Shown here: piece after piece, positions 1-7,257 of the stretch | Position numbering within the stretch: the first letter of the stretch is position 1 | How the letters are laid out: the number at the start of each line of letters is the position of its first letter | Source of the DNA: Nocardiopsis_B sediminis | GTDB taxonomy: Bacteria; Actinomycetota; Actinomycetes; Streptosporangiales; Streptosporangiaceae | Direction: 5' to 3' | Assembly: GCF_042650565.1 (NCBI RefSeq) | Contig: NZ_JBHSBH010000010.1 | Span: forward strand, 62,001-126,000 | DNA length: 64,000 bases | The notes under the pieces: generated by a model | Databases searched by the model: none | Seen by the model: only the letters and a program-made list of their open reading frames with translations | What the model was told of the DNA's origin: nothing | Position numbers and translations under genes: made by a program

Positions 1-107
1 GGTCAACCCCGCCGGCCCGGCCCGCGGCCGGCCGGCGGATGCTCGCCCGGAGGGGGCGGGCGGGGCCGGGACGGGGCATGCCCCCCGGCACCGCCGCGCC
101 GGGCCGG

Positions 108-569
108 TCAGTCCAGGCAGAACTCGTTGCCCTCGGGGTCGGCCAGCACGATGTGGCCGGCGCCGAGCGGGGGTTCGGGGTCGTGGCGGGATATCCGCTC
201 GGCGCCGAGCGCGACGAGCCGGGCGCATTCGGCCTCCAGCGCCGCCATCCGCTCCTGCCCCTGGAGTCCGGGGGCCGCGCGGACGTCGAGGTGGACGCGG
301 TTCTTGGCGGTCTTGCCCTCGGGTACCCGCTGGAAGAACAGCCGCGGGCCGTGCCCGTCGGGGTCCTCGATGGCCGACCGCGCGTTGTGCTGCTCCTCGG
401 GGACGCCGATGCGGGTGAGGAAGTCGTCCCAGGCGGCCAGCGGGTCGGCGCCCTCGGGCACGTCGACGCCGGGCGGTCCGGGGTGGACGTAGCCCAGGAC
501 GTCGCGCCAGAAGGCCGACAGGGCGCGCGGGTCGCGGGCGTCGAAGGTGAGCTGGACGTGGCGGCTCAT
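108..569 (-). CDS. VOC-family (glyoxalase-like) protein
   Basis: A 153-aa single VOC domain. It opens with a beta-strand segment (QLTFDARDPRALSAFWRDVL) and closes with the family's C-terminal motif DPEGNEFCLD, where the Glu is the usual metal-ligand position. The middle (DPDGHGPRLFFQRVPEGK) fits glyoxalase/bleomycin-resistance-like proteins of the DUF4259/PhnB-like actinobacterial type. The ATG overlaps the stop codon of the upstream DinB gene by 4 bases (ATGA), so the two are translationally coupled. Substrate is unknown; these small proteins are often detoxification or antibiotic-binding proteins, but nothing here decides it. Confidence 0.85.
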   Translation of the reverse strand: MSRHVQLTFDARDPRALSAFWRDVLGYVHPGPPGVDVPEGADPLAAWDDFLTRIGVPEEQHNARSAIEDPDGHGPRLFFQRVPEGKTAKNRVHLDVRAAPGLQGQERMAALEAECARLVALGAERISRHDPEPPLGAGHIVLADPEGNEFCLD

Positions 570-1156
570 CGGGGTGCTCCGGTCGTGGTCGTGGCGGTCC
601 GGGTGTGCAGGTGGAGGTCGCGCAGCAGGCAGACCTCGGAGAGGTGGTGGATCATCTCGCGGTTGATGTGCAGGACCAGCGTCGCCATGGGGTGGTCGGC
701 GTAGGGGCCCTCCGCCTGCCCGCAGGCGCGGGTGAGGTCGGCGTCGCCGAGCGAGGCGACCCCTTCCTGCCAGGCGGCGTACTCCGTGTCGAGCTGGTCC
801 AGCGCCGCGGCCGCGGTGGGCGCGTAGTCGAACGACCAGTAGTCGGTCGGGGTGCGGCCGAAGTGCGAGGCGTTGCGCATCGCCAGCACCCCCACGATCA
901 CGTGCCCCAGGCGCCAGGCGATCGACGTGAACGGCGGCGGGTCGGGCACCGGCATCGCGAAGTCGATGGTCATGGCGCCGGAGCCGGCCTGCACGGGTGC
1001 GGTGCCGGTGCCGCGCGGGCGCACGTTCCAGCAGCCGGGGGCCGGCTCCCAGAAGTACTCCTCGTCGGTGAGCCCGGCGAGGCGGTCGCGCAGCTGGTGG
1101 GTCCAGTGCCACGAGAGCTGATCCCTGAGCAGGGGGTTCCAGGTCGGTTCGGTCAT
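566..1156 (-). CDS. DinB-family protein
   Basis: A 196-aa four-helix DinB/YfiT-like protein. Visible features are the first-helix segment LLRDQLSWHWTHQLRDRLAGL, the family's early 'LTDEEYFWEP' stretch, and conserved histidines in 'WRLGHVIVG' and 'HINREMIHHLSEV' that form the metal triad in DinB proteins. Members are often thiol-dependent (bacillithiol/mycothiol) transferases or of unknown role. It is the first gene of a two-gene unit with the VOC protein and lies 60 bases from the divergent WYL regulator, which is its most likely regulator. Confidence 0.85.
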   Translation of the reverse strand: MTEPTWNPLLRDQLSWHWTHQLRDRLAGLTDEEYFWEPAPGCWNVRPRGTGTAPVQAGSGAMTIDFAMPVPDPPPFTSIAWRLGHVIVGVLAMRNASHFGRTPTDYWSFDYAPTAAAALDQLDTEYAAWQEGVASLGDADLTRACGQAEGPYADHPMATLVLHINREMIHHLSEVCLLRDLHLHTRTATTTTGAPR

Positions 1157-1216
1157 GGGCCCAGCTTGGCGCCTATAGCGGACAGGATCGTTCCGTGATT
1201 CTGCGATGATGGGCGC

Positions 1217-1563
1217 GTGAGCGTCGAAGCGACGACCGAGCGGGTATTGCGGCTGCTGGGGCTGCTGCAACGGCGGCCGTCCTGGACCGCCGGCGAGCTC
1301 GCCGCCGAACTGGGGGTCACCGGCCGGTCGGTGCGGCGCGACGTGGAGCGGCTGCGGGCACTGGGCTACCCCGTGCACGCCACAGCGGGCGTCGGCGGCG
1401 GCTACCGGCTGGGCGCGGGCGCCCGGATGCCGCCGCTGCTCCTGGACGACGAGGAGGCGACCGCGACGGCGGTGTCCCTGCGGCTGGCGGCGGGGGGCAC
1501 GGTCGCCGGGGCGGGCGAGGCGGCGCTGCGGGCGCTGGCCAAGCTCGACCAGGTCATGCCGCC
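1217..1563 (+). pseudogene. WYL-domain regulator, 5' part, split by IS110 element
   Basis: Starting at GTG 1217, this fragment has the N-terminal HTH of a DeoR-like/WYL regulator (LQRRPSWTAGELAAELGVTG, then SVRRDVERLRALGYPVHA) and the following linker to ALAKLDQVMPP. Reading then enters the inserted element. Joining base 1561 to base 2998 restores an open frame (VMPP then RLRAEVRAVHGATETL) of about 319 aa, the normal length of this family. The gene is therefore disrupted by insertion and not otherwise decayed. It faces the DinB/VOC pair divergently. Confidence 0.9.
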
Positions 1564-1612
1564 CTACCTTCTTGAGTGCGCCCCAGAGGTTCGCGACCAT
1601 GGGGACACGCGA

Positions 1613-1745
1613 GCGGGCCAGGTATGGCTTTCATGCTGGCTGCCATCGATGGCTCACGAGGCATAACCGCCTGGCCCGCACCTTCTTCCGGACTGCTGAT
1701 TAGGCTCTGCGGACCATCGCTGTGTAGGGCGAGGACAGGCGGAAG
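1613..1745 (+). ncRNA. Bridge RNA of the IS110 element
   Basis: Two stem-loops fit the target-binding and donor-binding loops described for IS110 bridge RNAs. Loop 1 is closed by a perfect 10-bp stem (1613-1622 with 1670-1679); its 5' side has TCATGC (1631-1636), identical to the left target flank 1554-1559, and its 3' side has CGAGGC (1657-1662), reverse complement of the right flank 2997-3002. Loop 2 is closed by CTTCCG/CGGAAG (1685-1690 with 1740-1745). It has ATTAGGCT (1699-1706), identical to the right end of the element at 2989-2996, and GTAGGGC (1724-1730), reverse complement of the left end 1561-1567. Both 3'-side guides end in GGC, which pairs with the GCC core. The true RNA ends are not visible and may reach 1570 and 1780. 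Confidence 0.85.
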
Positions 1746-1781
1746 GAGCCGCACCCCGCACCCCCCACGGGAAGGACCACC

Positions 1782-2981
1782 ATGGCCGCCAGCGCTGGAT
1801 TCGACATCGCCAAGGACTTCCACTGGCTCGCCGCCGTCGACGACCGCGGCCAGAAGCTGACCAGCCACCGCGTCGACAACACCCCCGAAGCCATCGACGA
1901 CGCCATCACCGAACTGCGCACCATCGCCGACGAACACGACGGGGTGAGGATCGGCCTGGACATCCTCGGCGGGATCGCCGGCCTGCTCACCGCGATGCTC
2001 CTGGCCGAAGGATTCGCCTGCGTCCACATCCCCGGCCTGGCCGTCAACCGCGCCCGGCGCGGCACCCGCGGCGGGGAGAACAAGTCCGACCCCCGCGACG
2101 CCAAAGTCATCGCCGAACAGGTCATGCTCCGCGACGACCTGCGCGCGGTGGAAGTGCCCGAGGAGACGGCCGTGGAACTGCGGCTGCTCGTGGCCCACCG
2201 CACCAGCCTGGTCAAGGACACCACCGCGAAGGTGGCCCGGCTGCGTGACCTGCTCTGCGGCATCCATCCGGGCCTGGAGCGCGTGGTGGACCCCACCAAC
2301 GCCTCCGGCCTGATCCTGCTGGGCCACTACGTCACCCCGGCCGAGATCCGCCGGGCCGGGGAAAGGCGCATTACCGAATACCTGCAACGACGCGGCGTCA
2401 AACGCACCCGGGCGCAGTCCCTGGCCGATGCCGCCACCTCCTCTGCCAAGGCCCAGGAGGTAGCGGTGGTGGGCGAGCGCCGCACTGCCGCGCTCATTCG
2501 CGAGTTCGCTGAGGACCTGCTGGCAGCCCGGGACCGCCTCAAGGCGGTGGACGCCGAGATCGAGGAGCTGGTCCGCTCCCACCCTGACGGGGCCCTCATC
2601 CGCAGCCTGCCGGGGATGGGGGCCACCCTGACCGCCGAGTTCATCGCCGCGGCCGGCGACACCAGCCGCTTCTCCGGCCCTGACGCCCTGGCCGCCGCGG
2701 CCGGCCTGGCGCCGGTGCTGTCCCAGTCCGGGCGCATCTGCTACTCGCGCGGCGCCACCGGCGGCGACAAGGCCCTCAAGCGGGTGTTCTACCAGTCGGC
2801 GTTTTGCACCCTTCAGCGCCATCCCACCTCGCGCGCCTTCTATGACAAGAAGCGAGCTGAGGGCAAGCGGCACCACCAGGCGCTCATCGCCCTCGCCCGC
2901 AGACGGGTCAATGTGCTGTACGCGATCCTGCGCGACCGAACGCCCTATAGGGATCGGCCCGCGCTTCGACACGTGGCTTGA
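1782..2981 (+). CDS. IS110-family transposase (DEDD recombinase)
   Basis: A 399-aa IS110 recombinase that looks intact. The N-terminal RuvC-like DEDD domain has the first Asp in 'AGFDIAKDFHWLAAVDD', a later acidic residue in 'RIGLDILGG', and the 'KSDPRDAKVIAEQ' signature. The C-terminal Transposase_20 domain has 'IRSLPGMGATLTAEFIAAAG' and the catalytic-serine region 'PVLSQSGRICYSRGATGG'. An AAGGA ribosome site lies 5 bases before the ATG. In this family the protein works with an RNA encoded in the element's own left end. The element is probably still mobile because ends, RNA and protein are all present. Confidence 0.95.
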   Translation: MAASAGFDIAKDFHWLAAVDDRGQKLTSHRVDNTPEAIDDAITELRTIADEHDGVRIGLDILGGIAGLLTAMLLAEGFACVHIPGLAVNRARRGTRGGENKSDPRDAKVIAEQVMLRDDLRAVEVPEETAVELRLLVAHRTSLVKDTTAKVARLRDLLCGIHPGLERVVDPTNASGLILLGHYVTPAEIRRAGERRITEYLQRRGVKRTRAQSLADAATSSAKAQEVAVVGERRTAALIREFAEDLLAARDRLKAVDAEIEELVRSHPDGALIRSLPGMGATLTAEFIAAAGDTSRFSGPDALAAAAGLAPVLSQSGRICYSRGATGGDKALKRVFYQSAFCTLQRHPTSRAFYDKKRAEGKRHHQALIALARRRVNVLYAILRDRTPYRDRPALRHVA

Positions 2982-2996
2982 CAAAAGCATTAGGCT

Positions 2997-3612
2997 GCCT
3001 CGGCTGCGCGCCGAGGTGCGGGCGGTGCACGGCGCCACCGAGACCCTGGTCGCCCCCGGTGTCGAGATCGACGCCGAGGTGCTGGTGACGCTCGCGCGGG
3101 CCTGCCGCGACGCCGTGCGGGTCCGGTTCGGCTACGCCGCCCGCGACGGCGAGGAGCGCGGGCGCCTGGTCGAGCCGGTGCGGATGGTCACCACCGGGCG
3201 CCGCTGGTACCTGATGGCCTGGGATGTGGACCGCGATGACTGGCGCACCTTCCGGCTGGACCGCATGCGCGAGGTGGCGGCGACGACCTGGCGCTTTGCG
3301 GCCCGGGAGTACCCGGACCCGGTCGACTACGTGCACCGGTCGGTGACCGGGGCGCCCTACCGGTACCTGGCCCGGGTGCGGGTGCACGCCCCGCCCGAGC
3401 GGGTGCGCGAGCTGGTTCCGCCCCAGGTGGCGCGGGTCGAGGACGATCGCGACGGGTGGTGCGTGCTCGTGGTCGGCGGGGACGACCTGGACTGGATCGC
3501 CGTGCACGTGGCGCGGCTGGCCTTCGAGGCGGAGGTGCTGGGGCCACCGGAGCTGCGGGAGGCGGCCGCCCGGATGGCCCGCCGCCTTGCGGCGATGTCC
3601 GGGACGGGCTGA
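2997..3612 (+). pseudogene. WYL-domain regulator, 3' part
   Basis: The continuation of the regulator begun at 1217. It carries the WYL domain: 'ARACRDAVRVRFGYAARDGEERGR' strand region, 'TTGRRWYLMAWDVDRDDWRTFRLDRM' (the R-W-Y-L core that names the family) and a WCX-type C-terminal region to the stop at 3610-3612. The sequence has full coding quality and no frameshift, so the break is recent. WYL domains bind ligands such as nucleotides or ssDNA and control the attached HTH; here the two halves are no longer joined. Confidence 0.9.
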
Positions 3613-3705
3613 GGCGGCAGGGGGCGGTCCGCGGCGCCGTGCGCCGCGGCGGAGGGGCGGGACCGCCCGAAGCCGCATCCGGCGCGGGTGCGGCACCATG
3701 GGGCG

Positions 3706-4509
3706 ATGGCGACGATCGTGGCGTTTCATGCCCATCCCGACGATGAGGTCCTGCTGACGGGCGGGACGCTGGCGCGTGCCGCCGCCGAGGGCCACCGTGT
3801 GGTGGTCGTCGTGGCGACCGACGGCGTGATGGGCGAGGTCCCCGCGGGCGGATCGGTGCGCATGGCCGAGCTGCGGGAGAGCGCGGCGGTGCTTGGCGCG
3901 CACCGGGTCGTGCACCTGGGCTATGCCGACAGCGGGCACGGCGCGCTGCTCTACCCCGACCCGCCGGACCGGATGCGGTTCGTGCGGGCCGACACCGGGG
4001 AGGCGGCCGGGCGGCTCGCCGCGATCCTGCGGGAGGAGGGCGCGGACGTCCTGCTCGGCTACGACCGCAACGGCGGCTACGGCCACCGCGACCATGTCAA
4101 GGTGCACCAGGTGGGGCGGCGCGCCGCCGCCCTGGCCGGGACGCCGCGGCTGCTGGAGGCGACGATCCCGCGCGAGGTGGTCGAGCGGCTGGTCGGGCTG
4201 GTCCGCCTGGCACGGATCCCCTTCCGCCACGACCCCCAGGCGCTGAGCAGCGCTTTCAGCCCCCGATCGGCCATCACCCACCGGGTCGATGCCCGGCGCT
4301 ATGCCCGGCAGAAGCGGGCGGCCCTGGCGGCCCACCGCACCCCGGTGTCGGGAACGGGGCGCTCCGCGGCCGCCTTCCGGGCGGTGATCCGGCTGCCGGT
4401 CCCGCTGTTCGCACTGCTGCTGGGCCGCGAGTGGTTCGTCGACGCCGCCGCGGACGCCGACGGGAGCGGCGGCGGCCCGCGGCGCCCGATCGAGTCGATC
4501 ACCGACTGA
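3706..4509 (+). CDS. PIG-L family zinc deacetylase
   Basis: A 267-aa LmbE/PIG-L deacetylase. The start is placed at ATG 3706 because the family begins with the strand leading to AHPDDE (residues 9-14 here); a GTG at 3688 would add six residues. The AHPDDE motif gives the zinc His/Asp ligands and the catalytic Asp, and GHRDH (H127, H130) supplies the C-terminal zinc ligand. Homologues remove acetyl groups from GlcNAc-type sugars, including MshB and Mca of mycothiol metabolism. The substrate cannot be read from the sequence. It stands alone, 93 bases past the WYL fragment. Confidence 0.9.
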   Translation: MATIVAFHAHPDDEVLLTGGTLARAAAEGHRVVVVVATDGVMGEVPAGGSVRMAELRESAAVLGAHRVVHLGYADSGHGALLYPDPPDRMRFVRADTGEAAGRLAAILREEGADVLLGYDRNGGYGHRDHVKVHQVGRRAAALAGTPRLLEATIPREVVERLVGLVRLARIPFRHDPQALSSAFSPRSAITHRVDARRYARQKRAALAAHRTPVSGTGRSAAAFRAVIRLPVPLFALLLGREWFVDAAADADGSGGGPRRPIESITD

Positions 4510-4734
4510 GGCGGGGCGGCACGCGCGGCCTCTGGGCGGGAGCGGTGGGGGATCCCGGGACGCGGTGTGCCGGGTGGCCGTGCCGTCCCGGCCGCCCCGG
4601 GGGCATCCCCGCCGGGGGCGGGGCGGCGACGGCCGGGCTGACCTTTTTCTTCGGTGGGCCGAACTTTGAAATGCGGAATGGCTGTGAATTTCCACGGGAA
4701 TGCCCATGAATTGTGATTCCGTTGAATTCTGGTA

Positions 4735-4865
4735 GCGTCGGACGCGTCGGAGGGGAGTAGTCCTCAATCCGCGCGGTCGACATACTGGAACCCCGTACAT
4801 GCAGGTGGTTCCCGGCCGTGTGAGCCTCCCGGGGCGGACGAGACCTTCGGCCCTCAGCCGACCGC
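4735..4865 (+). promoter_or_regulatory. yybP-ykoY-type (Mn2+) riboswitch
   Basis: The leader of the UPF0016 gene has the conserved pieces of the yybP-ykoY aptamer in order: GGGGAGTAG at 4752-4760, GTCGACATACTGG around 4777-4788, TGAGCC at 4821-4826 and GAGACCTTC near 4840-4848. GTCGG (4746-4750) can pair with CCGAC (4858-4862) to close the structure. This class binds Mn2+ and switches on Mn2+ exporters, which matches the gene 70 bases downstream. Aptamer borders are approximate. In the rest of 4510-4931 I see only a weak promoter-like TTGTGA (4711) with TAGCGT (4733) and no gene. Confidence 0.82.
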
Positions 4866-4931
4866 GGGCCGCAGGGCCGTACTCGCCGTGCCCCCCGGCC
4901 CGTGTGTCACGACCGAAGGGCAGACTCCTCC

Positions 4932-5537
4932 GTGGGATTCCTCACCGCACTGGCCGTCAGCACCGGCGCCATTTTCATCGCCGAAATGGGCGACAAAACG
5001 CAATTGGTCGCCATGTCGCTGGCCACCCGCTACCGGGCCCGGACGGTGCTGCTGGGCATCACGATCGCCACCGTCGCCGTCCACGGCGTCAGCGTCCTCA
5101 TCGCCGAGGTGCTGGGCCTGGCCATCCCCACCGACTGGGTCGCGCTGATCGCCGGCCTGGCCTTCATCTTCTTCGGCGCCTGGACGCTTCGCGGCGACGA
5201 CCTCACCGACAAGGACGAGGAGCGCGCCGCCTCGCGGCGCATCCGCTCCGGCGTCATCACCGTGGCCGCCATCTTCTTCCTGGCCGAACTGGGCGACAAG
5301 ACCATGCTCGCCACCATCACCGTCGGCGCCAACTACTCCGGTATCCCCCTGTCCTGGGCGGCGGTGTGGATCGGCTCCACGGTCGGCATGGTGCTGGCCG
5401 ACGGCCTCGCCATCGCCGTCGGCGCGGTGCTCGGCAAGAAGCTGCCCGAGCGCGCCATCCAGATCGGGGCGGCCGCCCTGTTCTTCATCGCCGGCGCCGC
5501 CATGACCGCCCAGGGCGCCTACCGGCTGCTGGCCTGA
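4932..5537 (+). CDS. GDT1/TMEM165 (UPF0016) family manganese exporter
   Basis: About 201 aa from GTG 4932; the upstream in-frame ATG at 4902 would add ten polar residues unlike the family. The protein has two homologous halves of three membrane segments each, and each half begins with the signature E-x-G-D-K-T: AEMGDKTQL and AELGDKTML. The acidic residues of these motifs line the cation path. Bacterial members export Mn2+ (MneA type), and the riboswitch upstream strongly supports that. Between the halves is a short charged cytosolic loop (DKDEERAASRR). Confidence 0.9.
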   Translation: MGFLTALAVSTGAIFIAEMGDKTQLVAMSLATRYRARTVLLGITIATVAVHGVSVLIAEVLGLAIPTDWVALIAGLAFIFFGAWTLRGDDLTDKDEERAASRRIRSGVITVAAIFFLAELGDKTMLATITVGANYSGIPLSWAAVWIGSTVGMVLADGLAIAVGAVLGKKLPERAIQIGAAALFFIAGAAMTAQGAYRLLA

Positions 5538-5594
5538 GCACGGCGGGTGAGGCGGGCCCGGCCGCGACCGGAAGGGGGGACGGCCGGGCCCGGG

Positions 5595-6407
5595 TCACGA
5601 CGGTGCGGTCATGGTCCACACCTCGTACTGGGTGGCCTCCGTGGCGGGCCGGTGGGAGTAGTTGTCGTAGACCGCGATGTCGGTGAAGCCGGCCTCGCGC
5701 GCCAGCCGCTCGACGAGGCCGCGCTCGTGCAGGTGCATGCGGTGCAGCTCCCGGGTCCGGGTGTAGAGCTCCTCGCCGGTCCCGGGGCGGCGCTGGAACC
5801 GGGTGTAGGTGAGGTCGACGTGGCCTTGGGCGGCGTTGACCTCGTAGGTCCAGATGAACGCGGCGTCGTCGAACTCCACGACGGGCCGCTGGGCGAACCC
5901 CGCGACCGCGTCGACCGAGAGCATCCGCACCGACAGCAGGTCGAAGACCACCGGCCCGCCGGGGCGCACGGTCCGCGCCATGGCGTGGAGGGTGCGGGCG
6001 AGGTCGTCGGCGGTGGGCAGGTAGTTGAGGCCGGTGCCCACGCTGATGACCGCGTCGTAGCCACTGCCCGCCGGGACGTGGGGGAGTTCGGCGTGCACCA
6101 GGTCGGTGCCGGGCCCCAGGCGGGCGCGGGCCTGCTCCAGCATCGCGGCCGACCGGTCCAGGCCCGCCACGGTGTATCCGCGGGAGGCGAGTTCCTCGAG
6201 GACGGCCCCGGTGCCGCAGCACAGCTCGATGATGCTGCGCACCGGCTGCTCGCGCCCGGCCCACAGGGTGTCGAGGAAGTCGCCCACCCGGGTGCGCGGG
6301 CTCTCGTCCCAATGGCGGCTGGACCAGTCGAGGAGCCGGTCGTAGGCGTCCGCGATCGTGGCGTAGGGCTGGGGGTGCTCGCGGGGCGCGGTGGCCGGGG
6401 CGGTCAT
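5595..6407 (-). CDS. Class I SAM-dependent methyltransferase
   Basis: A 270-aa Rossmann-fold methyltransferase. Motif I is IIELCCGTGAVLEEL, the acidic residue after strand 2 is in VAGLDRSAAML, and motif post-I/II is DAVISVGTGLNYL followed by the 'VRPGGPVVFDLLS' strand. The C-terminal half resembles the glycine/sarcosine or Methyltransf_25/DUF type found alone in actinomycetes. It is the last gene of a minus-strand run below the racemase and the squalene/phytoene synthase; a 92-base gap separates it from the racemase. The substrate is unknown. Confidence 0.85.
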   Translation of the reverse strand: MTAPATAPREHPQPYATIADAYDRLLDWSSRHWDESPRTRVGDFLDTLWAGREQPVRSIIELCCGTGAVLEELASRGYTVAGLDRSAAMLEQARARLGPGTDLVHAELPHVPAGSGYDAVISVGTGLNYLPTADDLARTLHAMARTVRPGGPVVFDLLSVRMLSVDAVAGFAQRPVVEFDDAAFIWTYEVNAAQGHVDLTYTRFQRRPGTGEELYTRTRELHRMHLHERGLVERLAREAGFTDIAVYDNYSHRPATEATQYEVWTMTAPS

Positions 6408-6499
6408 GGTCGCTCACTCACCTGTTCGTTGTCGTGGGGCCGGGCTGCTCGCCGGCCGGGCGGTCGTGGGCCGGTGGCCGGGGTGGGCGGGTCGGGGGC

Positions 6500-7216
6500 T
6501 CAGGCGCGCCAGGTCATCGTGGGGGGCGGGTGGTAGGTGGTGCGGCTGGCGCGCACCCCGAGCCGCACCAGGGATTCCAGCCACAGCACGGCGGCCCCGG
6601 TGGGGTCGACGACGGGGACGTCGAAGCCCGCGTCGGCAAGCTCGCGCCGGACCCGGGCGGCGGCCCCGACGAAGCCGGTGCAGGCCAGGACGATGACGTC
6701 GGCTTCGTCGTGGTGCAGGGCCTCGAGGGCCTGCTCGCGGATCAGCCCGGTCAGGACGGCGGTGTCGTGCACGTCGAGGGTGTCGGTGCCCAGGGTGCGG
6801 ATGGTGCCGACGCGGCCGGTCAGGCCCTCGGCGCGGATGAGGGCGCGCAGCATGGGGACCACGCTGGGCAGCACGGTGATGAACCCGAGGCGCTCGCCCA
6901 GCGACAGGGCGGTGAGCGCGGCGGGCTGGAAGCCGCCGACCACGGGGATGTCGACGTTCTCGCGGGCCTCGTGGACGGCGGGGTCGCCCGCGCAGGAGAC
7001 CAGCACGCCGTCGCTGCCGGAGTCGGCGGCCTTGGCGATGGCGGCGAGGAGGTCGGGCACCGCCAGCGCGGTGTCGTGGCGGGAGGCGATGGCCGCGGTC
7101 GCCGGGGCGCCGGCGACGTCGATCGCGGTGCCGGGGGAGGCCCAGCCCGACGCTTCGTCGCGGACCACGTCCAAGACGGCGGGGTCGTTGGTGGGGGCGA
7201 TGACCGTGAGGCGCAT
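6500..7216 (-). CDS. Aspartate/glutamate/hydantoin racemase family protein
   Basis: A 238-aa cofactor-independent racemase fold with the two catalytic cysteines in the expected places: Cys75 in VLVSCAGDPA and Cys179 in VIVLACTGFVGAA. The substrate loop region is FQPAALTALSLGERLGFITV. This pattern is that of hydantoin or allantoin racemase-like proteins (HyuE) and maleate-isomerase relatives, which cannot be separated by eye. The 41-base gap from the squalene/phytoene synthase stop suggests one transcript. Confidence 0.85.
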   Translation of the reverse strand: MRLTVIAPTNDPAVLDVVRDEASGWASPGTAIDVAGAPATAAIASRHDTALAVPDLLAAIAKAADSGSDGVLVSCAGDPAVHEARENVDIPVVGGFQPAALTALSLGERLGFITVLPSVVPMLRALIRAEGLTGRVGTIRTLGTDTLDVHDTAVLTGLIREQALEALHHDEADVIVLACTGFVGAAARVRRELADAGFDVPVVDPTGAAVLWLESLVRLGVRASRTTYHPPPTMTWRA

Positions 7217-7257
7217 GGCGGTTCCCGTCTGGTCGGTGCGGCCGGTGGTGGGGTGGT

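Larger units (their letters stand above)
1561..2999 (+). mobile_element. IS110-family insertion sequence (IS110 group)
   Basis: About 1.44 kb inserted in a WYL regulator gene. The bases GCC are present at both junctions (1561-1563 and 2997-2999), and removing one copy restores the host reading frame, so the exchange core lies inside GCC. There are no terminal inverted repeats or longer target duplication, as expected for IS110. The long non-coding stretch is upstream of the transposase (about 220 bases) and only 15 bases lie between its stop and the right end. That layout is typical of the IS110 group, not IS1111. Confidence 0.92.

Noticed and set aside
1564..2996. CT as the exchange core of the IS110 element, as in many relatives (CT at 1564-1565 and 2995-2996).
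   Set aside because: Joining the flanks at CT shifts the regulator frame, whereas joining within GCC restores the full WYL protein, and the right-hand guides end in GGC.
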